Below are positions 36,701-44,364 of a stretch of DNA of 64,000 bases, piece by piece. This DNA comes from Verrucomicrobium sp. BvORR034 (GTDB taxonomy: Bacteria > Verrucomicrobiota > Verrucomicrobiia > Verrucomicrobiales > Verrucomicrobiaceae). Positions within the stretch are counted from its first letter, which is position 1, and each line of letters begins with the position of its first letter. The notes under the pieces are model-generated. The model searched no databases. It saw only the letters and a program-made list of their open reading frames with translations, and was not told the origin of the DNA. The stretch is from contig NZ_BATQ01000171.1 in NCBI RefSeq assembly GCF_000739635.1, positions 79,528-143,527 of the forward strand, in the 5' to 3' direction. A program made the position numbers and the translations under genes.

Positions 36701-37199
36701 TCTGGTAAAGTTCCTCTCAGAACTGGGCCGTGAGGGCGACTACAAGACGCAGCCCAACCGCTACGTCCGCACCTGGCGCACCATGGGCAAGATCGAGCAG
36801 GCCGACAACGACCACGTGCGTCACGTGGGCCTCCAGGCCCTGAGCGACCGCAAGTACGCCTACCCCTGGCAGATGACTCTGAGCAAGGTCAACGGCGACC
36901 TTCCGCTCGGCGAACTGCCGATCGCTGCGAAGATGTACCCCATCTTCCCGCGCATCGCCCAGTTTGATCTCCAGCTGGACGCTGACGGCCCCGTGACACT
37001 CGGCCTGCCCGCCACGCCCGGTCTGGTGCTGGTGGTGGATGAGCAGAAGTTCGAGGAAGTCACCCCGCAGATGAAGCTCGACCTGAAGGCGGGCAAACAT
37101 GTCGTGACCGTGCTCGTGCCCAAGTCCGCTGGCGATGTCAGCGCCCTGCGGGTGGAACTGCTGGAAGGAGCCGCCAAGGTGGTCACCACCCTCCAGTAA
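33762..37199 (+). CDS. PVC-type heme-binding CxxCH protein with HEAT repeats
   Basis: 1145 residues, exported (MKYSASLLLAASLVQLTYA). Residues about 40-390 form a soluble glucose-dehydrogenase-like beta-propeller (FRPIDVRTGPDGALYIADW), 400-820 are HEAT-like helical repeats, then a cytochrome c domain with CMSCH (869-873) and the distal Met in SMMPPG, and a final 150-residue domain not recognised. It is the typical large oxidoreductase-like protein of Planctomycetes and Verrucomicrobia. It follows the SGNH gene by 101 bases. Probably periplasmic electron transfer linked to sugar oxidation. Confidence 0.9.
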   Translation: MKYSASLLLAASLVQLTYASQPKSMADLPDPSVEAEKAAFVVPEGYEISLWAGEPLVRKPVQMNWDAQGRLWVVSSVTYPQIKPGDDPIDQIVVLEDTDKDGKADKSTVFASDLQIPTAVIPADGGCYVANSTEILFLKDTNGDLKADERQVVLSGFGTEDTHHLVHTFRHGPDGQMHFNQSIYIHSHIETPWGLRRLMGGGVWEFRPETRKLEIIAKGLINPWGYEFDRWGQSFATDGAGSEGINYIFPGAVFATSPGAKRIVKGLNPGQPKQCGLEIIEDSHFPDDWQGTLVTCDFRGNRVNRFHLTESGSSYVSKQLPDVLASTHRGFRPIDVRTGPDGALYIADWFNPIIQHGEVDFRDPRRDRVNGRIWKLTAKDRKLSTSPDFAKAETPALLEELKSPRRWNRLFAKRELRTREPQLTLASIDEWALALKKEDPNYWNNLLEAAWARETLNACSPALVRQLLGSPDHRIRAGALGILRHRLTEFPDTDALLATAIGDDNAQVRLWAVAIARDMFKPQALEVALRALDKPVDESIDFLLELTAREQADIWLPVFVNGGIKLDANPKHLVYALKATGRPEALPPLIKALGSGKLAEEDAAAVLAMVGDVASPEELSQLFPIFKSESAKTRRVGILDAFIKAGQRKATPDAAAALKDLLTALISGTPDDADLAARGALLAGLWKQEPLRSRLEEIASGDKTSAALRDSAIKGLVYLGGEPTKNYLQTLASGDKAVGTRASALSGLSELSPPLAAKLAVQFLGTAKSVDEARPVLEAFLKNKHLPVLLANELKDKQVPDFVAVEGIRMASSRGLQSLIEESLRKAGGVKQMDRPLTPEEMHALVTKVQAQGNAARGEDVYRRQQLLCMSCHAIGESGGLIGPNMVSLGSSAPVDYIIESLLEPSKKVKEGYHMTMITTKAGQVVAGGIVQDGDEVVVRDAANQFHKVAKGDIAQKIISPVSMMPPGLTASLREDEFVDLVKFLSELGREGDYKTQPNRYVRTWRTMGKIEQADNDHVRHVGLQALSDRKYAYPWQMTLSKVNGDLPLGELPIAAKMYPIFPRIAQFDLQLDADGPVTLGLPATPGLVLVVDEQKFEEVTPQMKLDLKAGKHVVTVLVPKSAGDVSALRVELLEGAAKVVTTLQ

Positions 37200-37217
37200 A
37201 CTGAGTCGTTCCGCTTC

Positions 37218-37793
37218 ATGAATCTCTCCCACCTGCCGTCCGGCCTTGTCGTCCGCGAATACACTCCGGATGACAAGGAGGCCTGTCTGGACATCTATCG
37301 TTCCAATGAGGACCTGCTGCCCGCCGACCTGATCGAGGCGTATGCAGACTGGCTGGACATGGGCACGTCCTACATGCTGGTGATCGAGCAGGGGGGCGAG
37401 GTGCTGGCCTGTGGCGGGCTGGAGATTGACGGAAGTAAAAATTCCAACCAGATCAACTGCGGCCAGGTGCGGCGCTCGCATCACCGCAAGGGGCTGGGCA
37501 CCCTGCTCAACCTCACCCGCCTGGCCCTGGTGCCCCAGGACCATGACCCCGCATTCGTCGGCATGGAGACCAGCGTGCTCAACGAGCCGTTCTTCAACAA
37601 GTTCGGCTTCGAGCGCCTCAACAAACCCGTGAGCCGCTACGCCGGCGCTTCTTATTTCCTCGACATGGGAATGTGGCTTCCCGCCAGCCAGAAACAGGAG
37701 CTGCTGACCCTGTTGAAATCACTGCCCGTGGATTTCCGCGTGGACTTTGAAGAGTCCATGGTCGGGGCGGCGGAGGGAGAAGAGAAAGAATAA
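37218..37793 (+). CDS. GNAT-family N-acetyltransferase
   Basis: 191 residues. Motif A reads RRSHHRKGLGTLLNLTRLAL (about 90-109); EPFFNKFGFERLN is the motif B end. Begins 18 bases after the heme protein gene, so it is probably in the same transcript, though function need not be related. Substrate unknown. Confidence 0.82.
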   Translation: MNLSHLPSGLVVREYTPDDKEACLDIYRSNEDLLPADLIEAYADWLDMGTSYMLVIEQGGEVLACGGLEIDGSKNSNQINCGQVRRSHHRKGLGTLLNLTRLALVPQDHDPAFVGMETSVLNEPFFNKFGFERLNKPVSRYAGASYFLDMGMWLPASQKQELLTLLKSLPVDFRVDFEESMVGAAEGEEKE

Positions 37794-37862
37794 CGTAGCG
37801 ACTGGCGCCGTTGCGAAGGTTGTGCTGCCATCTTCCCTGAAGAGAATGCGTACACCACCAGC

Positions 37863-37900
37863 CCAATGTTGGACGAGCCTTGAGCGAGTCTAAGTTTGGC
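37863..37900 (+). repeat. Palindromic REP-like repeat, copy 5
   Basis: CCCAATGTTGGACGAGCC on the left, AGCGAGTCTAAGTTTGG on the right. The 34 bases that follow (CTTGTGG...CTTCTTCGAGGAAGAGCTTC) match those after copy 2, in the same relative arrangement. Confidence 0.75.
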
Positions 37901-38085
37901 TTGTGGCCACATCTTCTTCGAGGAAGAGCTTCTATCAGATGGCAGGCTTGGTTTGGGCGCCGATGCCCGGCCTGATATCGGAGAGCGCAGTGAAGAGCCA
38001 GCATGTCCTCGATGTTTTTCCGCAACACCCTCCGCTCCCAAACCCGACGGGGACCGTCGGACTACTCCGCAGCATCGCCACAGGG

Positions 38086-38160
38086 GTAGTCCGACAGTCT
38101 CTGTCGGCACAGTCGCCGCAGGATTGCAGGTCCAAATCACCGATCCCCATTTCCCGCAGC
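38086..38160 (+). repeat. Copy 2 of the degenerate repeat (partner at 2570-2644)
   Basis: Shares GTAGTCCGA, CAGTCGCC and CACCGATCCCCATTTCCCGC with copy 1. Here the first ten bases also form the right arm of a hairpin with 38056-38065. Confidence 0.6.
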
Positions 38161-38206
38161 AGCGCTCTCCGCTCTACCATCTCGCTGACAACTGGGAGCG
38201 TTGCTG

Positions 38207-38296
38207 CCGAAGCTCTGTTCGTAGTTCAAACTGCCTCAGATGGCCTGTCGTGAACGGAGGTAAACCAAAGGTTGAACTACGAACAGTTGCCTTCGG
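38207..38296. repeat. Inverted repeat, 90 bases
   Basis: CTGTTCGTAGTTCAA (38215-38229) is perfectly complementary to TTGAACTACGAACAG (38272-38286), with outer CCGAAG and CTTCGG. It lies just behind the terminator of the small lipoprotein gene. Possibly the remnant of a small mobile element. Confidence 0.6.
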
Positions 38297-38336
38297 AGAT
38301 GCGCATTCTGGGTCTCGCGCTACTTGCCCCCAGAAC

Positions 38337-38374
38337 AAAAAAATCCCCGCCAAGATCAGATCTGGCGGGGATTT
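38337..38374 (-). terminator. Rho-independent terminator of the coiled-coil operon
   Basis: AAATCCCCGCCA (38341-38352), loop AGATCAGATC, TGGCGGGGATTT (38363-38374), with an A-run at 38337-38343 that is a U-run on the minus-strand transcript. Confidence 0.88.
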
Positions 38375-38401
38375 GAAAGGTCTTAACTTGCGAGACTCAG
38401 A

Positions 38402-38605
38402 CTATCGGCTCTGTGGCATCATGCGGCCCATGCCAGCGCTGCTCTCGAAGGACCGGGGACGGTTCCAAGGCAGGCCGCTCAAGTCTTCACTCGGCGGCAC
38501 CGCTTTCTTCTTCTTTTTCGCCGGCTCCGTAGTTCCGCAGCTCACGGTGGCAACCAAGGCGCCACACAACACGATTTTCGACAGGAGACAAAGAGTCCGC
38601 TTCAT
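38402..38605 (-). CDS. Small lipoprotein
   Basis: 67 residues: lipobox TVSCG (Cys23), a KKKKK run, then a Pro/Arg/Ser-rich tail. No family recognised. Last gene before a strong terminator, 90 bases after the paralogous coiled-coil genes on the same strand, so probably in the same transcript. Confidence 0.65.
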   Translation of the reverse strand: MKRTLCLLSKIVLCGALVATVSCGTTEPAKKKKKAVPPSEDLSGLPWNRPRSFESSAGMGRMMPQSR

Positions 38606-38695
38606 GGAGAATCAGGTAGCCAGAATTGAGATGGCTTCAAGGGGCATTTGATGTCATTGCCCCCAGTCGGTCCATTCACCGTCAGGCCTTGCAGC

Positions 38696-39481
38696 TTAGC
38701 GGTAGAGGGTCTCAAGGATCACGCGATCGCCAGGGGCGACCGAGAGACCGGAGCGAAGGGACTTCTGGTCGATGTTAGCCACAGTCTTGGAGCCTGCGAT
38801 GGAGACAATCTTCAGCTTGCCAATGGTCTGGGTGCCGCGAGTCACCAACAGGGAGGTCTCAGGCGTGATGCCCTTGTCCGTACCGCCATCCACCACCACG
38901 AAACCCCAATCGTTGTTCACGGCGATGATCGTGGACACAAGGGAGTTGCGATCAAATGACTTCTTGCGGGCCTCGATGCGCTCTTTGATGTCGTTGACGG
39001 TGTCCTGCACCTTTTTGAGCTCGCCATCTTTGGCGGTCACCTGCTCCTGGATCTTGGCCACCTGGGCCTCACCGTCGGCGATGCTCTGCTTGAGCTTGTT
39101 AATGTCTTCGTTGATCGTTTCCACCGAGAAGCCAGGAGGGATGTTGGTCAGCTCCTGCTTGTAGGCGTTGATCTTCTCCTGGGCGACCTTCAACTGGTCC
39201 TGGGAGCGATCAGCTTCCGCCTGGACGTTGCGCAGCTTGATTTTGGCCTGGTTAAGACGCTCGGTCTCATTGGTGATTTCTCCGGTAACCTTGTCAACAT
39301 CGCCCTGGAGGCCCACCACGATGCCGGCCTCGTTCTTCAACTTGACCATCTCGGACTTCGTGGAGGCATCGGCCGCCTGACGTTCCTGACGGGCTTTGAC
39401 AAATGTATCGCGATTCTGGTAGCTGAAAAATCCTGCTACCACCATCACGACGGCACTGAGTAGGAAAAGAACTTTGGTCAT
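38696..39481 (-). CDS. Membrane-anchored coiled-coil protein, paralogue A
   Basis: 261 residues. One N-terminal helix (VLFLLSAVVMVVAGFFSY), then about 150 residues of heptad-like coiled coil rich in Lys/Glu/Gln, and a C-terminal beta domain of about 75 residues (NDWGFVVVDGGTDKGI...PGDRVILETLYR). The C-terminal domain looks like the FlgT-C/MreC-type small beta barrel and is homologous to that of the gene at 39557 (GFVV, GKLKI/AKLKV, SVA). Function unknown; probably a periplasmic spacer or envelope structural protein. Confidence 0.75.
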   Translation of the reverse strand: MTKVLFLLSAVVMVVAGFFSYQNRDTFVKARQERQAADASTKSEMVKLKNEAGIVVGLQGDVDKVTGEITNETERLNQAKIKLRNVQAEADRSQDQLKVAQEKINAYKQELTNIPPGFSVETINEDINKLKQSIADGEAQVAKIQEQVTAKDGELKKVQDTVNDIKERIEARKKSFDRNSLVSTIIAVNNDWGFVVVDGGTDKGITPETSLLVTRGTQTIGKLKIVSIAGSKTVANIDQKSLRSGLSVAPGDRVILETLYR

Positions 39482-39556
39482 GGTGTTGCTGCTGTCGGGG
39501 CTGGAAGAATATCAAGTACAGGGGCGGAAATGCAGTCAGGCCTCGTAGAGATCAGA

Positions 39557-40630
39557 TCAGGGCTTGGGAGCGAATGGGTCCATCGTGGCCGGGGCGGCAG
39601 GCGTCGTGCCAGCTGGCGGGGCGAAGGGGTCGGCTGCGGCCGGGGCCATTGGGGCGGCAGGAGCTGCCGGAGCCGCACCAGGAGCGGGTGCGAAAGGATC
39701 AGCACCACCAGGGGCCATCGGAGCAGGCGCAGGAGCGGGAGCCGCACCAGGAGCACCGCCGAAAGGATCGGCACCACCAGGTGCCATCGGGGCGGGAGTT
39801 GCGGGCTGGGAAGGGTCAGCAGCAGGAGCCGGTGCCGCAGGAGCAGCGGGCTTGGGCACTTCACGGGCGGCCACCACGAGGTCGCCGGAGCGGATGGATT
39901 CGCCAGGGGCGAGGGAGCCAGGAACAAGGTCCGCAACGGACAAGCCCTGCTCCACGTCACGCACCTTGAGCTTGGCAACGATCGTACGGCCGCGCTTCAC
40001 ATCAAGCATCGCATCAGCGAACATGCCGCTGGCGTTGCCCTTGTTCAGCACCACGAAGCCGAACTCCTGGAAGGCCTGGGCCACACGGGCGGTGAAGCCG
40101 GGCTCCACCACGCCGGAGCGCTGGCGCTTTTCGACATCCTGGAAACGGGTGATTTCAGCCTGCACTTTGCCGATCTTTTCATCGGAGAGCGCCAGCTGCT
40201 GCTGCTGGTTGGCGATGGCGGCGTCGACGGCTTTTTTCTTCTCGGTTTCTTCCTGAACCGAAGCCAGGAGCTTCTTCACGTCGCCCACCTTCTTGATCTG
40301 GTCTTCAAGCTGCGTGAGCTGCTTGCTCACGTCCTCAAGGTTTTGCTTTACCAGCTCACCTTCCTTGGTCTTGAGCTCGGTGTCGCCGTCAACTTTCGTC
40401 TTCTCAAGCTTCACCTCATCCAGAGCTTTCTTCTGGTCTTCCAACTGCTTGGTCTTGAGCTCTTTCTGGGCGGTTACCTTCGGAAACTCAGCCTTCACGG
40501 CCTTGTTGTTCTCCACGGCCCGCTTGGATTGTTTCAACTCTTCTTCGAGGCTGACCCGATTATTATAGCTGGACCATACACCCACAAGGAGGGCGACAGC
40601 GGCGAGACCAGAGAGAAGTTTCCAGAGCAT
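39557..40630 (-). CDS. Membrane-anchored coiled-coil protein, paralogue B, with Pro/Ala/Gly tail
   Basis: 357 residues. N-terminal helix (LAAVALLVGVWSSY), a long coiled coil (about 25-190), the same beta domain as paralogue A (EFGFVVLNKGNASGMF... IRSGDLVVAAR) and an additional 80-residue tail of repeated APMAPGGADPFA-type units. The tail repeats are nearly identical at DNA level (39600-39840), which makes them prone to slippage. First gene of the three-gene operon. Function unknown. Confidence 0.75.
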   Translation of the reverse strand: MLWKLLSGLAAVALLVGVWSSYNNRVSLEEELKQSKRAVENNKAVKAEFPKVTAQKELKTKQLEDQKKALDEVKLEKTKVDGDTELKTKEGELVKQNLEDVSKQLTQLEDQIKKVGDVKKLLASVQEETEKKKAVDAAIANQQQQLALSDEKIGKVQAEITRFQDVEKRQRSGVVEPGFTARVAQAFQEFGFVVLNKGNASGMFADAMLDVKRGRTIVAKLKVRDVEQGLSVADLVPGSLAPGESIRSGDLVVAAREVPKPAAPAAPAPAADPSQPATPAPMAPGGADPFGGAPGAAPAPAPAPMAPGGADPFAPAPGAAPAAPAAPMAPAAADPFAPPAGTTPAAPATMDPFAPKP

Positions 40631-40799
40631 GGTGACCTAGAGATTGATAAAAAATTCGTGATGCAGTGGTCTTTCTATCGAAAAGGCCCAATCCACACAA
40701 CATAAAAGTTCGTTGCGTTAATATGCCTTGAACCTTTTTTTGAAAATCGCAACGCGGCTGTCACTTCCCGTTTGTATTCAACCCGTCACGTGCCATGCT

Positions 40800-40898
40800 G
40801 CGGCCGTCAGGGACCGTGGAGGGCGAGCTGGCGAATCCCGCCAGGGCCGGAAGGCAGCAACGGCAGTCAGTCTTACTTTGCCGCGGTTCCCTGGCCTA
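40800..40898 (+). ncRNA. ffs: Signal recognition particle RNA, small bacterial type
   Basis: The domain IV hairpin is unmistakable: GCCAGGGCCGGAAGGCAGCAACGG with a GGAA tetraloop, Ffh-binding internal loops (positions about 40840-40863). Flanking arms GGCCGTCAGGGACCG and CGGTTCCCTGGCC close the long helix. About 100 nt, no Alu domain. Ends are estimated. Confidence 0.92.
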
Positions 40899-41219
40899 TA
40901 TTATTAAATGAGGTCGGCATAGGTATTGGCCCCTCGCATACGAGGGCGGAGGAAGCCATCGAAGCCCGATCTTGGGTTCTCGCCTCAACAGAGCCTCCTT
41001 TTTACGCCAACAGAGACCTCGGCGACCCTTCAAACAGAGGCCTAATGGAGAGAATGGTTGCCTGAAATGGGCAAATTGACCAACACCCCCAGTCTTCATG
41101 GTGTCAAAGGCTGCCGGGACAAGAACCACCCCCGTGTTCACGTATGAGTACTTTCCGACCAGATCCGCCCTGTCTCGAGGGTGGCTGCGCTCGGGACTCC
41201 CCGCGCCCGCTGTCTAACC
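40899..41219. other. Intergenic, nothing recognised
   Basis: 321 bases between the SRP RNA and the DUF1549 gene. Only a short hairpin CCCTCG-CATA-CGAGGG (about 40931-40946) stands out; it has no U-run. Confidence 0.5.
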
Positions 41220-44200
41220 ATGCGTTTCCTTCCTGCCCAGAGCCTGCTGGCCCCCCTCGCTCTTTTCGGCTCCTCATTGGCGGCTGCCCCCGTGGACTTC
41301 GTCCGTGAGGTGCAACCCATCCTGGCGGAGCACTGCACCCACTGCCACGGTCAGGACGAAGCGACCCGAAAAGGGGGACTTCGCCTGGACGTGCGGGAAG
41401 ACGCTCTAAAAGGCGGCAAGTTCGATGGCCCAGCCCTCGTCCCAGGGCAACCCGATGCCAGCGCGCTGATCGCCCGAATTCTGACGCATGATTCCGATGA
41501 AATCATGCCGCCCCCGAAGGAGAAAAAGCCTGTCTCCAGAGCCCAGGCGGAAGTTTTGAAGCGATGGATCACGGAAGGGGCCAACTACGCGAAGCACTGG
41601 GCTTTTGTCCCGCCGGCCCAAGCCCTGGTGGAGCCCGGCCAGCATCCGGTGGATGCTCTGGTGGCTCCCAAGCTGGCGAAGGCCGGGCTTGCCCCCGTGC
41701 CTGCTGCCACGGCGGCCATATTGTGTCGACGCTTGTACCTTGATTTGACTGGCCTCCCACCCTCGCCTGCTGAGGTGGCGGCCTTTGAAACTGCGGCGAG
41801 CCAAGATCGGCCGGCAGCCATCAAGGCCCTGGTGACCAAACTGCTGGCCACCCCTCAATATGGGGAGAAGTGGGCCCGGCACTGGCTGGATGCGGCCCGG
41901 TATTCCGACAGCAATGGGTATGAGAAGGATCTCCCCAGGGAGCAATGGGCCTGGCGGGACTGGGTGATCCGCGCTTTCAACGCCGACATGCCCTATGACC
42001 GATTCGTCACGGAGCAGTTGGCGGGCGATCTGCTTCCTCAGGCGAGCCAGGACCAAATCGTCGCCACCGGCTTCCTCCGGAACAGCATGGTCAATGAGGA
42101 AGGCGCCATCGTGCCGGAGCAGTTCCGCATGGATGAGATGTTCGACCGCATGGACTGCCTGGGCAAGGCCACCCTGGGGATCTCCCTCCAATGTGCCCAG
42201 TGCCACTCGCACAAGTTTGATCCGATCTCCCACGACGAGTACTTCGGCATCTTTGCCTATTTTAACAACGCGTACGAGGCGCAGTCCTGGGTGTACACGC
42301 CCGACGAACAGAAGCAGGTGGCCCAAGTGAAGGCGACGGTGAAAGGCGTGGAGGAGAAACTGAAACGATCCCGGCCGGACTGGTCGAAAGAAATCGCGGC
42401 ATGGGAAGCCGGGCTCAGGGCTGGCAAACCGGCCTGGACGCCATTGAAGGCCACGGATCTGGGCAGCACCTCGGGTCTGAATCATCCGACTCAAGAAGCA
42501 GATCTCTCCATCTTCACCCAAGGGCACCCGACGACCAAGGGCGACATCTACGCCATCTTTGAACCCACCCTCAAAGGAGCAACCGGTCTGCGACTGGAGG
42601 CATTGTGCCACGGGGATCTTCCGTTCAATGGCCCGGGCCGGAGCAAATACGGCACCTGGGCCATCAGCGAGATGGCGGTCACCACGCAGGCACCTGGTTC
42701 AGAACAATGGAATCCGGTCAAACTGGCCCGCGCGACAGCGGATTTCTCCGAGCCCGATGGTCGCATGGAGGAGGACTGGAAGGCGGACTTCGACAAGGAG
42801 CAGAAACGGGTGCGCGGTCCCGTGAGTTATCTCATCGATGGCAATGATGATACAGGGTGGAGAGCAGATCGCGGCCCGGGACTGCGCAATCAGGAAGGCG
42901 TGGCGGTGGTGCAGTTTGAAAAGCCGCTGGATCTGCCTCCTGGCACCAAACTGAAAGTGCTGCTCAAGTTCTACCACAGCGGCAGCGACAACGGTAGGCA
43001 TAACACGCAACTCGGCCGCTGTCGGGTGAGCTTGACGGAGTCCGCCAATCCAGAAACCCCGCCAGTGGACTACGCCGCCATGCTGGCCATGGAGACTCCA
43101 GCGGACCAGCGGACTGCCGCCCATCAGGAGGCGATCTTCACTGCTTGGCGGAAGACGGTGAAGGAAGCCGCGCCCATGAACGACCAGATCGCCGCCGCGT
43201 GGAAGAAGCTGCCGCCCGCGACCACCTCCATCCTGCACCTGGCCGAGCGTCGTGGAAATAACCTGCGGCCCACTCACCTGCTGGATCGCGGTTCTTGGGA
43301 CCGGCCCAAGCAGGTCATCACGCCTCACATCCCCGCAGCGCTCCAGATCCCCGGGGCGGCCCAGGAGCAACCTGCCGCAAGCGATCGACTGGCCTTTGCC
43401 CGCTGGTTGACGAATCCCCAAGCACCCCTCACGGCACGTGTGGCGGTGAACCGGGTGTGGCAGGCGCTGTTTGGCAGCGGTCTGGTGGAGACCTCGGAGG
43501 ACTTTGGCATGCGCGCCCCCGTGCCGGAGCACCAGGAACTGCTGGACTGGCTGGCCGTGGATTTCATGAACCACGGCTGGAGTCACAAGCATCTCCTCAC
43601 CACGGTGCTGACCAGCGGCACATATCAACAGGACTCCAAAGTAACGCCAGAGGCTCGCGAGCGGGATCCCCGCAACCGCCTGCTGGCCCGGGGTCCACGT
43701 TTCCGCATGGAGGCGGAGGTGCTGCGGGACTCCGCCTTGAGCGTAGCGGGCCTGCTGCATCTGGAGGAAGGCGGGCCAAGCATTTTCCCGCCCGTACCGC
43801 AGAGCGTGCTGGACTACAACTATGTGAAGCCCACCTACTGGCTGCCACCCACCGGACCGGAGCGCTATCGGCGCGCGCTCTATCTTTTCCGGAAGCGGTC
43901 CATGCCGGACCCGGTGATGAGCAGCTTCGATGCACCGAATGGAGACTCGGCCTGCGCCCGCAGGCCGCGATCCAACACTCCCCTCTCCTCCCTGACGGCG
44001 CTCAATGAAACGATCTTCGTGGAGGCCGCCCAGGCAATGGCGCAGCGGGTGCTGAAAGAGGGCGGCAATGACGATGCCGCGCGAGCCAACTATGCCTACC
44101 GCCTGTGCACCTCACGTCCTATCCAGCCAGCCGAGCAGGTGCAAATTCTCAATCTGGTGAAGGTCACCCGCGAGAGACTCCTCAAGGGCGAACTCAAGGC

Positions 44201-44333
44201 TGGCGAGATCGCCTTCTCGGACTTTACCAAGCCGGAGTCGCTCCCGCCCAACGCCACGCCCGTGGACATTGCCACCTGGACGGTGGTCAGCCGCGTCCTC
44301 CTGAATCTGGACGAAACCATGACCAAGTCCTGA
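41220..44333 (+). CDS. DUF1549/DUF1553 protein with N-terminal cytochrome c domain (PSCyt1)
   Basis: 1037 residues from the ATG at 41220; a GTG at 41181 is less likely. Signal peptide, then PSCyt1 (planctomycete cytochrome c) with CTHCH at 39-43 in VQPILAEHCTHCHGQD, DUF1549 (about 120-330, YSDSNGYEKDLPREQWAWRD), a carbohydrate-binding-like insert, and DUF1553 (about 720-980, RVWQALFGSGLVETSEDFG). Large exported proteins of this kind are a hallmark of Planctomycetes and Verrucomicrobia and are followed by a DUF1501 gene, as here. Precise role unknown; linked to sulfated-polysaccharide use. Confidence 0.92.
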   Translation: MRFLPAQSLLAPLALFGSSLAAAPVDFVREVQPILAEHCTHCHGQDEATRKGGLRLDVREDALKGGKFDGPALVPGQPDASALIARILTHDSDEIMPPPKEKKPVSRAQAEVLKRWITEGANYAKHWAFVPPAQALVEPGQHPVDALVAPKLAKAGLAPVPAATAAILCRRLYLDLTGLPPSPAEVAAFETAASQDRPAAIKALVTKLLATPQYGEKWARHWLDAARYSDSNGYEKDLPREQWAWRDWVIRAFNADMPYDRFVTEQLAGDLLPQASQDQIVATGFLRNSMVNEEGAIVPEQFRMDEMFDRMDCLGKATLGISLQCAQCHSHKFDPISHDEYFGIFAYFNNAYEAQSWVYTPDEQKQVAQVKATVKGVEEKLKRSRPDWSKEIAAWEAGLRAGKPAWTPLKATDLGSTSGLNHPTQEADLSIFTQGHPTTKGDIYAIFEPTLKGATGLRLEALCHGDLPFNGPGRSKYGTWAISEMAVTTQAPGSEQWNPVKLARATADFSEPDGRMEEDWKADFDKEQKRVRGPVSYLIDGNDDTGWRADRGPGLRNQEGVAVVQFEKPLDLPPGTKLKVLLKFYHSGSDNGRHNTQLGRCRVSLTESANPETPPVDYAAMLAMETPADQRTAAHQEAIFTAWRKTVKEAAPMNDQIAAAWKKLPPATTSILHLAERRGNNLRPTHLLDRGSWDRPKQVITPHIPAALQIPGAAQEQPAASDRLAFARWLTNPQAPLTARVAVNRVWQALFGSGLVETSEDFGMRAPVPEHQELLDWLAVDFMNHGWSHKHLLTTVLTSGTYQQDSKVTPEARERDPRNRLLARGPRFRMEAEVLRDSALSVAGLLHLEEGGPSIFPPVPQSVLDYNYVKPTYWLPPTGPERYRRALYLFRKRSMPDPVMSSFDAPNGDSACARRPRSNTPLSSLTALNETIFVEAAQAMAQRVLKEGGNDDAARANYAYRLCTSRPIQPAEQVQILNLVKVTRERLLKGELKAGEIAFSDFTKPESLPPNATPVDIATWTVVSRVLLNLDETMTKS

Positions 44334-44364
44334 CGGTCCCAGACTCTGCCCTTCCTGCCCCACC

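Larger units (their letters stand above)
37794..38336. other. Intergenic repeat mosaic without a gene
   Basis: Contains REP-like palindrome copy 5, a hairpin GTCGGACTAC (38056-38065)/GTAGTCCGAC (38086-38095), copy 2 of the 2.6-kb repeat and an inverted repeat at 38207-38296. No gene seen. Confidence 0.7.

Noticed and set aside
40931..40946. Hairpin behind the SRP RNA as its terminator
   Set aside because: Only six base pairs and no U-run.
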